Assembly (NCBI GenBank): GCA_003604995.1
Contig: QZJD01000023.1
Span: 1 to 34,029, forward strand
Length of the DNA stretch: 34,029 bases
Source of the DNA: Desulfobulbus sp.
GTDB taxonomy: Bacteria; Desulfobacterota; Desulfobulbia; Desulfobulbales; Desulfobulbaceae
Reading direction: 5' to 3'
Shown: in pieces, positions 18,238-24,735 of the stretch
Position numbering within the stretch: the first letter of the stretch is position 1
How the letters are laid out: the number at the start of each line of letters is the position of its first letter
Notes under the pieces: generated by a model
What the model saw: the letters and a program-made list of their open reading frames with translations, nothing else
What the model was told of the DNA's origin: nothing
The model's database searches: none
Position numbers and translations under genes: made by a program

Positions 18238-19356
18238 TTATCGATCGATCTCGGGAATAACCAGGTCCAGGCTTCCCATGAAGGCCAGGGCGTCGGCCAG
18301 CAGCATGCCTTCGGCCACCTCGCCGAACAGGCTCAGATTGGAATAGGTCGGGGAGCGCAGCTTGAGGCGGTAAGGACCCTTGTCGCCGTCGCAGACCAGG
18401 CGGCAGCCGAAGCTGCCCCTTGCCGCTTCCACATTCGCGTAGCAATCGACGGCCGCGGGCTTGAGGGTTTTCGGCACCTTGGCCTGCACCGGCCCGCCGG
18501 GCAGCTTGTCCAGCGCCTGCTCGATGATCCGCAGGGACTGCTCTATTTCATCCATGCGGACCATATAGCGCGCCATGGAATCGCATTCCTTGTAACAGGG
18601 GATGTCGAACTTGAGTTCGGGATAGATGGAATAGGGCTCATTCCTGCGCACGTCGTATTTGATGCCCGAACCGCGCAGCACCGGACCCGTCGCGCCGTAT
18701 TTCCGGCAGATTTCCTGGGAAATGATGCCGATGTCCTTCAAACGCTTGATCAGGATGATGTTGCCGGTGACCAGGTCATGGTACTGGCTCGGCAGTCTTG
18801 AGCGCAGCCGCTTGATGAAGGCGCGGGTGCCGGTGATGAAGTCATCGTCGATGTCGTTGTACACCCCGCCGAAGCGGTAATAACAATAGGTCAGCCGCGA
18901 ACCGGTGACATGCTCCAGCAGATCCAGGATTTTTTCGCGGTCATCGAAGGCGTAGAGCAGAGGGGTGAAGCCGCCCAGATCCAGGACAAAGGCGCCGAAC
19001 CACAGGAGGTGACTGGAAATCCGGTTGAGCTCGACGGTGATCGTCCGGATGTATTCCGCCCGCTCCGGCACCTGGATCCCCGCGGCCCGCTCCACGGCCA
19101 TCACATAGCCCTGGTTGTAGGAAAGGGCGGACAGGTAGTCCATGCGGGGGGTATTGCCCATGAACTGGGCAAAGGTGCCGCTCTCCGCCATCTTTTCGTG
19201 CATCCGGTGGATATAACCCAGCACCGGTTCCGCCTTGACGACATATTCGCCGTCCATGGTCAGCTTGACCCGCAGAACGCCATGGGTGGCGGGATGCTGG
19301 GGGCCGAGGTTGAGAACGAAAGTCTCGTCGGGTGCGCACTGAATCGGGACTGTCAT
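18238..19356 (-). CDS. nuoD: Complex I 49-kDa-type subunit NuoD
   Basis: The 372-residue product is a free NuoD, not fused to NuoC. It begins with the quinone-site loop GPQHPATHGVLR (H25 in the HGV motif), and RMDYLSALSYNQ carries Y74. This His and Tyr have the same 49-residue spacing as the quinone-binding pair of Thermus Nqo4. There is no NiFe-hydrogenase CxxC pair, so it is a complex I subunit and not a hydrogenase large subunit. The ATG overlaps the nuoC stop by 4 nt. Confidence 0.97.
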   Translation of the reverse strand: MTVPIQCAPDETFVLNLGPQHPATHGVLRVKLTMDGEYVVKAEPVLGYIHRMHEKMAESGTFAQFMGNTPRMDYLSALSYNQGYVMAVERAAGIQVPERAEYIRTITVELNRISSHLLWFGAFVLDLGGFTPLLYAFDDREKILDLLEHVTGSRLTYCYYRFGGVYNDIDDDFITGTRAFIKRLRSRLPSQYHDLVTGNIILIKRLKDIGIISQEICRKYGATGPVLRGSGIKYDVRRNEPYSIYPELKFDIPCYKECDSMARYMVRMDEIEQSLRIIEQALDKLPGGPVQAKVPKTLKPAAVDCYANVEAARGSFGCRLVCDGDKGPYRLKLRSPTYSNLSLFGEVAEGMLLADALAFMGSLDLVIPEIDR

Positions 19357-20132
19357 GGCGTGAAGTCCTTAAGAAGTGGGTGGAAATCAGCATCCTCGGG
19401 GAGCAGGAGCGGGACCAGATAGGGATGGCCCTGGAAGACGATGCCGAAAAATTCATGGGTTTCCCGCTCGTGCCAGTTGGCGCCGGAAAAGATATGGGAG
19501 ACGGTGGGCACTTCCGGGGCCGAACGGGGGACCCGGGTCCGTACCGCCACCCGGCAGAGCTGACCGTCGGTGCGGTTGTAGTCGTAGACCACCTCCAGCT
19601 GCTCTTCCTTGATCCAGTCGACGCCGGTCACCGCCTCCAGGCTGAAGCCGGCTCCGTCCAGGAGTTCGGCGGCCGCCACCACCTGGTCAGGGGCACAGAA
19701 AACATCCAGGTGATAGCCGCGGGCTGCGTAGCTGCGGACCATTACCCCGTACGGCCGGGCTCCTTCCGGCTCCAGGGAAATCGGCGGCTCATCGCTTTCC
19801 GGCTCTTCGATTTCTTCGACCGGCGCGGCCTGTTTGGCTGCTTCGCCCTTCACCTTGGCGGCCAGATCGACGGAGGCGCTTTCTGCGGCGGTTTCCTGGA
19901 CCTTGGAGGGTTTTTTGGGGCTATCCGAGGATGCCGCCTCCCCTTCTTTCCCCTCGCTCTTTGCCTTGGCCTTGGCCTCTGCTTCGGCTTTCGCCTTGGC
20001 CTCGGCCTCGATCTTCGCCAGGGCGTCAGCCTTGGCCTTTTCCCTGGCGGCTTTTTCCGCATCGGCCTCTCCGGCCTTCTGCTCAGGAAACAGCTCAAGG
20101 AGCGCCCACTTGGTTTCGCGTAGTATGCTCAT
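19353..20132 (-). CDS. nuoC: Complex I subunit NuoC with a long Ala/Lys/Glu-rich N-terminal extension
   Basis: The 259-residue product has its NuoC fold in the C-terminal half (about 136-259), ending in the family signature NWHERETHEFFGI (219-231) and HPLLKDF. Residues 1-16 (ILRETKWALLELFPEQ) look like an ordered helix. Residues about 17-125 are low complexity, first Ala/Lys/Glu repeats (AEAKAKAEAEAKAKAK), then an acidic linker. The frame is open throughout and the extension keeps strong codon structure, so it is coding and not a start error. Its role is unknown; a flexible tether for a partner is possible. Confidence 0.95.
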   Translation of the reverse strand: MSILRETKWALLELFPEQKAGEADAEKAAREKAKADALAKIEAEAKAKAEAEAKAKAKSEGKEGEAASSDSPKKPSKVQETAAESASVDLAAKVKGEAAKQAAPVEEIEEPESDEPPISLEPEGARPYGVMVRSYAARGYHLDVFCAPDQVVAAAELLDGAGFSLEAVTGVDWIKEEQLEVVYDYNRTDGQLCRVAVRTRVPRSAPEVPTVSHIFSGANWHERETHEFFGIVFQGHPYLVPLLLPEDADFHPLLKDFTP

Positions 20133-20145
20133 AGGTCAGCCCTGT

Positions 20146-20643
20146 TCAGGTTGGTACGACTCTGGGCCAGCGGCGTTTGCCGGTGATTTTCTCTTCCAGG
20201 ACGAGGATGCCCTCGATGAGAGCCTCCGGGCGGGGGGGGCAGCCGGGGATGTAGACATCCACGGGCAGGAACTGGTCGGCACCCTCCACCACGGAGTAAT
20301 TCTTGTCGAACTTGAAGGGGCCGCCGGAGATGGCGCAGTTGCCCATGGCGATCACCCATTTCGGCTCGGCCATCTGGTCGTACAGGGTCTTGACCGCGGG
20401 GGCCATTTTTTTGGTGATGGTGCCGGCAACGATCATCACGTCGGACTGGCGGGGCGACGGGCGGAAGACCTCGGCGCCGAACCTGGCCAGATCGAAGCGG
20501 CCGGCGCCGGCCGCCATCATTTCGATGGCGCAGCAGGCCAGGCCGAAGGTCATCGGCCAGAGCGAGTTGGCGCGGCCGAGCGCCAGCAGTTTATCCAGTG
20601 AGGCGAACTGGATTATTGATGATGGTACTTTCTCTGTTCCCAC
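20146..20643 (-). CDS. nuoB: Complex I subunit NuoB (N2 cluster)
   Basis: The product binds the terminal [4Fe-4S] cluster N2. The ligand motifs are all present: the adjacent CC pair (37-38 from this start) in [12 protein letters not shown], the Cys in MGNCAISGG, and the Cys in [14 protein letters not shown] chose GTG at 20643 because GGAG sits 7 nt upstream of it. An ATG seven codons earlier (20664) has no visible ribosome site. Either way the start lies inside the end of nuoA (31 or 52 nt overlap), so translation is coupled. nuoC follows after 13 nt. Confidence 0.95.
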   Translation of the reverse strand: MGTEKVPSSIIQFASLDKLLALGRANSLWPMTFGLACCAIEMMAAGAGRFDLARFGAEVFRPSPRQSDVMIVAGTITKKMAPAVKTLYDQMAEPKWVIAMGNCAISGGPFKFDKNYSVVEGADQFLPVDVYIPGCPPRPEALIEGILVLEEKITGKRRWPRVVPT

Positions 20644-21020
20644 TCGAATACTCCTTTCACCCATGCGTAGACCACGGCCAGGGACAGGATGCCGACGAAG
20701 ATCAGCACCTCCACCAGGTCGCGGACCACAAATTCGGGACTGTTGTAGGCAACAGCCACTGGAAATAAAAACAGGACATCCACGTCAAAGGCCAGAAAGA
20801 TCAGGGCGTACAGGTAATAGACAATGCCGAAGCGGATCCAGGCCCCACCGATGGGTTCCATGCCGCATTCGATGAATTGACCGGTTTTTCCTGCGATGTT
20901 GCGGGTGTGTGAGGAAGGGGAGAGCAGTTTGACGATGATGATGGGGCCGACACCGAACAGAAGTGCCCCGATGAGAAAGATTGCAACGTAGACAATATTT
21001 GTCAAAGTGTGCTGATCCAT
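20613..21020 (-). CDS. nuoA: Complex I subunit NuoA
   Basis: The 135-residue, three-TM product has the NuoA signatures [17 protein letters not shown] and [18 protein letters not shown], with the Glu and Asp of the E-channel region and the TM1-2 loop Cys. ATG at 21020 is chosen because GGAGAGG lies just upstream. An in-frame ATG at 21062 adds 14 residues that are unlike the family. It is the first gene of the complex I operon. Confidence 0.95.
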   Translation of the reverse strand: MDQHTLTNIVYVAIFLIGALLFGVGPIIIVKLLSPSSHTRNIAGKTGQFIECGMEPIGGAWIRFGIVYYLYALIFLAFDVDVLFLFPVAVAYNSPEFVVRDLVEVLIFVGILSLAVVYAWVKGVFEWEQRKYHHQ

Positions 21021-21073
21021 GTTGCCTCTCCAGTATGAAAGGGCTGGCGAGCGAGTCGCCAAAATTATCAGCT

Positions 21074-21122
21074 ACCATACTGAAACCCCGCCCCCGTTGT
21101 CAACCTGAAATGAACGTTCATT
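21074..21122 (-). promoter_or_regulatory. Complex I operon promoter with TetR-type palindrome
   Basis: On the minus strand, TTGACA (21103-21098), an 18-nt spacer and TATGGT (21079-21074) point at nuoA. Five bases upstream of the -35 lies the perfect 14-bp palindrome AATGAACGTTCATT (21109-21122). This shape resembles TetR-family operators. If bound, the operon would be under a dedicated regulator encoded elsewhere. Confidence 0.6.
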
Positions 21123-21141
21123 CATTTTTTTCAGGCGCTTA

Positions 21142-21177
21142 CCACAACGTGGAGCTTGCATTTTGCAACGGTTGTGG
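21142..21177 (-). terminator. Nested stem-loop after the aminotransferase gene
   Basis: CCACAAC (21142-21148) pairs with GTTGTGG (21171-21177), and inside them TTGCA (21156-21160) pairs with TGCAA (21164-21168) around a 3-nt loop. It lies 27 nt past the aminotransferase stop. There is no immediate T-run on the minus strand, so termination may be weak or the structure may have another role. Confidence 0.3.
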
Positions 21178-21204
21178 CCGGGGGCGGGCTGGAGAAAAAG
21201 CGGC

Positions 21205-22410
21205 TCAGGTCAGCCGGGCGAGGGCCTCCTTGATCCGCTGCATTCCCTTTTCGATCACCTCCATGGAGGTGGCAAAGGAAAAGCGGACAAAGGGATCGGC
21301 GCCGAAGGCCGCACCCGGAACGCTGGCCACCTGGGCCTCGTCAAGGAAGTAGTCGGCCAGGGCGACGGAGCCGTTGATCGGTTTACCCTGGAAGGATTTT
21401 CCATAATAGGCGGAGAAATTGGGGAAGACGTAGAACGCCCCTTCGGGGTTGACGCAGCTCACCCCGGGGATGCTCCGCAGGTCGGCGACGAAAAAGTCGC
21501 GCCGGGGCCGGAAGGCCTTCAGCATTTCGGCGGGGAAGTCCTGGGGGCCGGTCAGGGCGGCCAGCGCCGCATACTGGGCCGGGGAGCTGGGGTTGGAGGT
21601 GGACTGGCTCTGGATCTTGTTCATCGCCTTGATGATGTGCTCGGGCCCGGCTGCGTAGCCGATCCGCCAGCCGGTCATCGCAAAGGATTTTGATACGCCG
21701 TTCATGAGCACCGTCTGCTCCTTGAGCCGGGCATCGACATCCAGGATATGGGGGAGCTTTCCGTCGAGGTAGGTGATCGTCTCGTAGATGTCGTCGGAGA
21801 TCACCAGCCAGCCCTTTTCCAGCGCCATCTTGCCGATGGCCTCAAGAGCCCCGGCCGAGAGCAGGGAGCCGGTGGGGTTGGAGGGACTGTTGATGACGAT
21901 CATCCGGGTGCGCTCCGTGGCGTAGCGGCCGAGAATCTCCGGGTTGAGGTCGAAGTTGTCCTTTTCCTCCAGGGGGACGATGACCGGTACGCCGCCGGCC
22001 AGCTGGACCATGGGCGGGTAAGAGACCCAGTAGGGGGCCGGGATCAGCACCTCGTCGCCGGGATTGAGCACCGCCTGGAAGACGTTGTAGAGCCCGTGTT
22101 TGCCGCCGCAGCAGATCTGGACCTGCTCCGCCGAATAGCTCCAGCCGTGATCGGCGCGGAAGCGGTCGGCCACCGCCTGCCGCAGCTCCGGAATACCGGG
22201 CACGGCGGTGTAGCGGGTGTGGCCGTCGTCGATGGCCTTCTTGCCCGCGGCGCTGACATGCGCCGGCGTGTCGAAATCAGGCTCGCCGACGCTGAAGTTG
22301 AGGATGTCGGCGCCGGCGGCCTTGAGGGCCTTGGCCTTGGCGTTGACCGCGAGGGTTGGCGAGGGGGCGATTTGGGTCACCCGGCTGGCGAGAGAGATGG
22401 CTTCTGGCAT
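21205..22410 (-). CDS. Class I PLP-dependent aminotransferase, aspartate-type
   Basis: The 401-residue product has the fold-type I layout. The motif NGVSKSFAMTGWRIGY carries the PLP Lys at 241, with NPTG at 178-181, SDDIY at 205-209 (Asp for the pyridine nitrogen) and the substrate-carboxylate Arg in FVRFSFATS near the end. It would transfer an amino group between aspartate or a related amino acid and 2-oxoglutarate in the cytoplasm. Exact specificity is not readable. AAGGA lies 8 nt before the ATG. It reads toward nuoA but is separated from it by the nuo promoter region, so it is not clearly part of that operon. Confidence 0.93.
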   Translation of the reverse strand: MPEAISLASRVTQIAPSPTLAVNAKAKALKAAGADILNFSVGEPDFDTPAHVSAAGKKAIDDGHTRYTAVPGIPELRQAVADRFRADHGWSYSAEQVQICCGGKHGLYNVFQAVLNPGDEVLIPAPYWVSYPPMVQLAGGVPVIVPLEEKDNFDLNPEILGRYATERTRMIVINSPSNPTGSLLSAGALEAIGKMALEKGWLVISDDIYETITYLDGKLPHILDVDARLKEQTVLMNGVSKSFAMTGWRIGYAAGPEHIIKAMNKIQSQSTSNPSSPAQYAALAALTGPQDFPAEMLKAFRPRRDFFVADLRSIPGVSCVNPEGAFYVFPNFSAYYGKSFQGKPINGSVALADYFLDEAQVASVPGAAFGADPFVRFSFATSMEVIEKGMQRIKEALARLT

Positions 22411-22568
22411 GGCGGTATCCTTCTGTATATAGGGACGAGTAAGAGGTTGCGCTGTTTATTTCTGCTGTACTTGGTTCGCTGGAATTTGGCAACAGCAAAG
22501 TAGGGAAAACCCCGGTTCATCGGGAAGCTAGGAAATGCCAAAAGAACCACGACGTAGCGCCGGTCCAC

Positions 22569-22598
22569 TTGTAAAAAAACGGAAAAAAGAGGTATATT
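22569..22598 (+). promoter_or_regulatory. Candidate promoter for the 22692 gene
   Basis: TTGTAA (22569-22574), an 18-nt A-rich spacer and TATATT (22593-22598) form a plausible promoter about 90 nt before the gene start. The evidence is the hexamer match only. Confidence 0.35.
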
Positions 22599-22599
22599 C

Positions 22600-22695
22600 A
22601 TGCAAACGCCTCTCCGGACCTTTCCCTGTCGAAGAGTGAAAGCAATGCATATTCTCCAGACAAAGAGCATCATCATGGCTTTTCGGGACGCATGA
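22600..22695 (+). CDS. Possible 31-codon leader ORF
   Basis: An open frame starts at ATG 22600, with GAGG about 7 nt upstream. It encodes a Lys/Arg-rich 31-residue peptide and stops at 22695 in an ATGA overlap with the start of the next gene. The arrangement would couple translation of the two. The peptide resembles nothing I know, and the same bases can be read as a -10 element, so it may be chance. Confidence 0.25.
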   Translation: MQTPLRTFPCRRVKAMHILQTKSIIMAFRDA

Positions 22696-23186
22696 TCATG
22701 CGCGTTGTATTTTTTCTGCTCCTGCTCCTTTCCATGGCGGTCGCGGCAACGGCGGAACCTGTCGGCGACGGGGCGGCGGACCCGGAGGTGGTCGCCCTCT
22801 TTCAGTCCCTGGAACAGGCCTTCCGACGAAAGAGCGTCCAGGACATAATTGCCAATCTGCACCAGGATTTTGTTTACGACATGACTTACCGTACGGATGG
22901 CGCATTGAGCGCTCTGAAAAATGATCTCCAACAGTACCGGGAAAGCCTGGGCGCGTTTTTTCTGAGCAACCCTGATATCGTCGACTACCGGATCATGGTC
23001 GAGTCCGCCGATGCGTCGGGCCGGGAGGTCACGGTCCAGGCGCGGATCATCAGCGTGGTCCGGTTAAACGGCATTGTCAATTCCTGCGACGCCTCCTCCG
23101 GTTACAGCCTCCTGCGGGCCAACGGCCGGCTGCTCATCAAGGGGGTGCGCGGAGAGGCCGCCTGCACCAATACCAAGGGGGAATGA
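22692..23186 (+). CDS. Small exported protein, NTF2-like by appearance, function unknown
   Basis: The 164-residue product has a signal peptide (RVVFFLLLLLSMAVAATAEP, cleavage near 22). An early helix with VVALFQSLEQAFRRKSVQDIIANLHQDF is followed by alternating strands (DYRIMVESA, EVTVQARIISVVRLNG, GYSLLRANGRLLIKGVRG). This order is typical of SnoaL/NTF2-like cone folds, but I have no direct match. Two Cys (CDASS near 137 and the C-terminal EAACT) could form a disulfide in the periplasm. The start could also be the ATG two codons later. It is a single gene between the aminotransferase (divergent) and the next exported protein. Confidence 0.7.
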   Translation: MIMRVVFFLLLLLSMAVAATAEPVGDGAADPEVVALFQSLEQAFRRKSVQDIIANLHQDFVYDMTYRTDGALSALKNDLQQYRESLGAFFLSNPDIVDYRIMVESADASGREVTVQARIISVVRLNGIVNSCDASSGYSLLRANGRLLIKGVRGEAACTNTKGE

Positions 23187-23259
23187 CTTCCGTCGCAACC
23201 TTTTTCCTGCCTTTTTATTTTACCGCTGATCCGCAGCTTTTTTTTGCCCTCGCCCCTCC

Positions 23260-23289
23260 CCGATACCGACCCCGACCCCGATACCGATT
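23260..23289. repeat. Five-unit hexamer repeat (CCGAnn)
   Basis: CCGATA, CCGACC, CCGACC, CCGATA and CCGATT follow each other without a gap in the non-coding stretch after the 22692 gene. Such short tandem arrays can change length by slippage, but it is outside any coding region. Confidence 0.6.
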
Positions 23290-23333
23290 CCAACCCCTGA
23301 TCGGTATTGTCGCAACCCGCTGATTTTGCGTCT

Positions 23334-23375
23334 CGATGTCGGCCCGACATCGCCCGATGTCGGCTTTGTTTTTCC
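23334..23375 (+). terminator. Three-armed stem-loop: terminator or attenuator
   Basis: Arm A CGATGTCG (23334-23341), arm B CCGACATCG (23344-23352) and arm C CGATGTCGG (23355-23363) are successive complementary copies, followed by a T-rich run (CTTTGTTTTT). B with C plus the T-run looks like an intrinsic terminator. A with B would prevent it, giving the layout of an attenuator. It lies about 150 nt past the previous gene and 75 nt before the next. Confidence 0.5.
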
Positions 23376-23402
23376 TCCGCGAGCTCTACAATGGAAGCAA
23401 GG

Positions 23403-23421
23403 GAACAGGATAGTCCTGTTC
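23403..23421. promoter_or_regulatory. Perfect 8-bp inverted repeat in the 5' region of the 23450 gene
   Basis: GAACAGGA (23403-23410) and TCCTGTTC (23414-23421) flank a 3-nt spacer. The repeat ends 15 nt before the AGGAGG ribosome site (23437-23442). It could be a regulator site or an RNA hairpin that affects translation. Confidence 0.4.
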
Positions 23422-23449
23422 GAGATGAACCTGCTGAGGAGGAAACAAC

Positions 23450-24271
23450 ATGAACACCAGGCACATGATCTTGGGTTTGTTGGCAATGCTTTTTGCCGTC
23501 TGGCCGCTCACCACCGGTCAGGCCGGGGCAAAGGATTTTGACCGCATGGGCGACGTCAGCGTGGAGATTGTCTCCGATGACCGGGGGCCCCTGCCCCGGT
23601 ACGACGCCGGTTTCGGCAACCAGCGCAACCGGCGGAGCTACGTGGCTGCTCAGGATGGCGAACGCTACCGGATCTGGGTCAGCAACCGGGGCGGCACGAC
23701 GGTCGGGCTGGTCATCGCGGTGGACGGCCGCAATATCATCTCCGGGGAGAGGTCGGACCTCGGGCCGAATGAGCGGATGTATGTGCTGGGGCCCTACCAG
23801 ACCGGCCAGTACGAGGGCTGGCGCACCAGCCGCAACCAGGTGAACCGGTTCTACTTCACCGGCATGAGCGATTCCTATGCCGCCGCCTGGGGCGACAGCA
23901 CGGCCATGGGGGTCATTGCGGTGGCGGTGTACGAAGGCCGGCACGGGGAGCGGGATGAGCCCTGGACCTTCCGGTCGGAAAAAGGCCGGCCGGACAGGCA
24001 AATGGATGCACCCATGGCCAGGGGGCAACGGGAAGACCCCGGCACCGGTTACGGCGAGACCGAGTGGTCGCCGAGCCGGCCGGTGCAATTCTTCCCGAAG
24101 GAGCGGCCGTCGGTCAGGGAATTCATCAAGTATGAATGGCACGCCACCCTGTGCCGGCGGGGGATCACCGACTGCCGGGAGTACGGGCGCGGTAACCGGT
24201 TCTGGCCGGAGTACCGGCGGCACGGCGGTTTTGCCCCGCCGCCACCGCGCCGGCCGTTCCTGGGACGGTGA
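23450..24271 (+). CDS. Exported protein of unknown function, Arg/Gly/Pro-rich tail
   Basis: The 273-residue product begins with a signal peptide (MILGLLAMLFAVWPLTTGQAGA, cleavage near 27). Residues about 30-165 look like a beta-rich domain (DVSVEIVSDDRG, YVAAQDGERYRIWVSNRGG, VGLVIAVDGRNIISGE, NRFYFTGMSDSYAAAWGD, MGVIAVAVYEG). A polar Arg/Pro-rich region follows and ends in PPPPRRPFLGR. There are two Cys (LCRRGITDC). I do not recognise the family; extracytoplasmic location is the only firm statement. AGGAGG lies 7 nt before the ATG, a strong ribosome site. Confidence 0.75.
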   Translation: MNTRHMILGLLAMLFAVWPLTTGQAGAKDFDRMGDVSVEIVSDDRGPLPRYDAGFGNQRNRRSYVAAQDGERYRIWVSNRGGTTVGLVIAVDGRNIISGERSDLGPNERMYVLGPYQTGQYEGWRTSRNQVNRFYFTGMSDSYAAAWGDSTAMGVIAVAVYEGRHGERDEPWTFRSEKGRPDRQMDAPMARGQREDPGTGYGETEWSPSRPVQFFPKERPSVREFIKYEWHATLCRRGITDCREYGRGNRFWPEYRRHGGFAPPPPRRPFLGR

Positions 24272-24403
24272 GTGAAAACATGGCAGGGAAGGCGTTTCCT
24301 CTTCCTGAGGGGCTTGGGGGTGGCAGGAGGATAAGTTCCCCGTTTTCCGTCCGCCGGCCTAAAAATGTGTCAAAAAAGACATAGATTCGACCGGTTAAAG
24401 AGC

Positions 24404-24432
24404 TTGACACCCAAAGAACGGACTCGGATAAT
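24404..24432 (+). promoter_or_regulatory. Promoter of the aldehyde ferredoxin oxidoreductase operon
   Basis: TTGACA (24404-24409), a 17-nt spacer and GATAAT (24427-24432) form a near-consensus sigma-70-type promoter on the plus strand. Transcription should start near 24439-24440, which is exactly where the MITE-like element begins. Confidence 0.65.
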
Positions 24433-24443
24433 AAAAAGGGATA

Positions 24444-24561
24444 GAGCCTCTTTCAAAATGAACGACGTCGCGAGATCGAGCAAAAAATATTCTGGGCAAA
24501 AACGACGCCGTCCAGGAGATTTTTAGCCGATCGGAGCAGGTGGTCATTTACAAAGAGGCTC
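24444..24561. mobile_element. MITE-like palindromic element, copy 1 (118 bp)
   Basis: The ends are imperfect 18-bp inverted repeats, GAGCCTCTTTCAAAATGA at left and its near-complement at right (16 of 18 match). The interior continues as a looser palindrome. GATA occurs directly before (24440-24443) and directly after (24562-24565), as expected for a 4-bp target duplication. There is no coding capacity, so it would need a transposase supplied in trans. It shares most of its sequence with copy 2 in the same orientation. Confidence 0.75.
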
Positions 24562-24636
24562 GATATCTTCCGTTTTCTCAGCACGTTTTTGCGGCGAGGT
24601 AATTGAAAGGCATGCCATGCCAGCATAGCGATCCTT

Positions 24637-24672
24637 CGGGATACTCCGGCGGGTACCTGCCGGAGTATCCCG
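24637..24672. promoter_or_regulatory. 36-bp near-perfect palindrome in the oxidoreductase leader
   Basis: GGGATACTCCGGC (24638-24650) and GCCGGAGTATCCC (24659-24671) are exact inverted copies, extended by one outer C-G pair, and the loop contains GGTACC. It starts about 100 nt before the oxidoreductase ATG. As RNA it would be a very stable hairpin; as DNA it could bind a dimeric regulator. It has no T-run for termination. Confidence 0.55.
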
Positions 24673-24735
24673 CCGCAATGTTCATGCCGGCATTCCAGGC
24701 CGAAAAACGACAAATGCGCATTCAGGGAGGAATCT

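Larger units (their letters stand above)
24272..24735. other. Intergenic region: promoter, MITE copy 1 and structured leader of the oxidoreductase gene
   Basis: No gene is seen in this 464-base stretch. From left to right it holds featureless sequence, a near-consensus promoter (24404-24432), a 118-bp palindromic element with 4-bp flanking repeats (24440-24565), a 36-bp near-perfect palindrome (24637-24672), a small ATGCCGGCAT palindrome (24684-24693) and a GGGAGG ribosome site before the oxidoreductase ATG. Confidence 0.7.

Noticed and set aside
18238-20643. Energy-converting hydrogenase instead of complex I
   Set aside because: The NuoD-like protein lacks the NiFe-binding CxxC pairs and keeps the quinone-site His and Tyr, and NuoA, NuoJ and NuoK are present.
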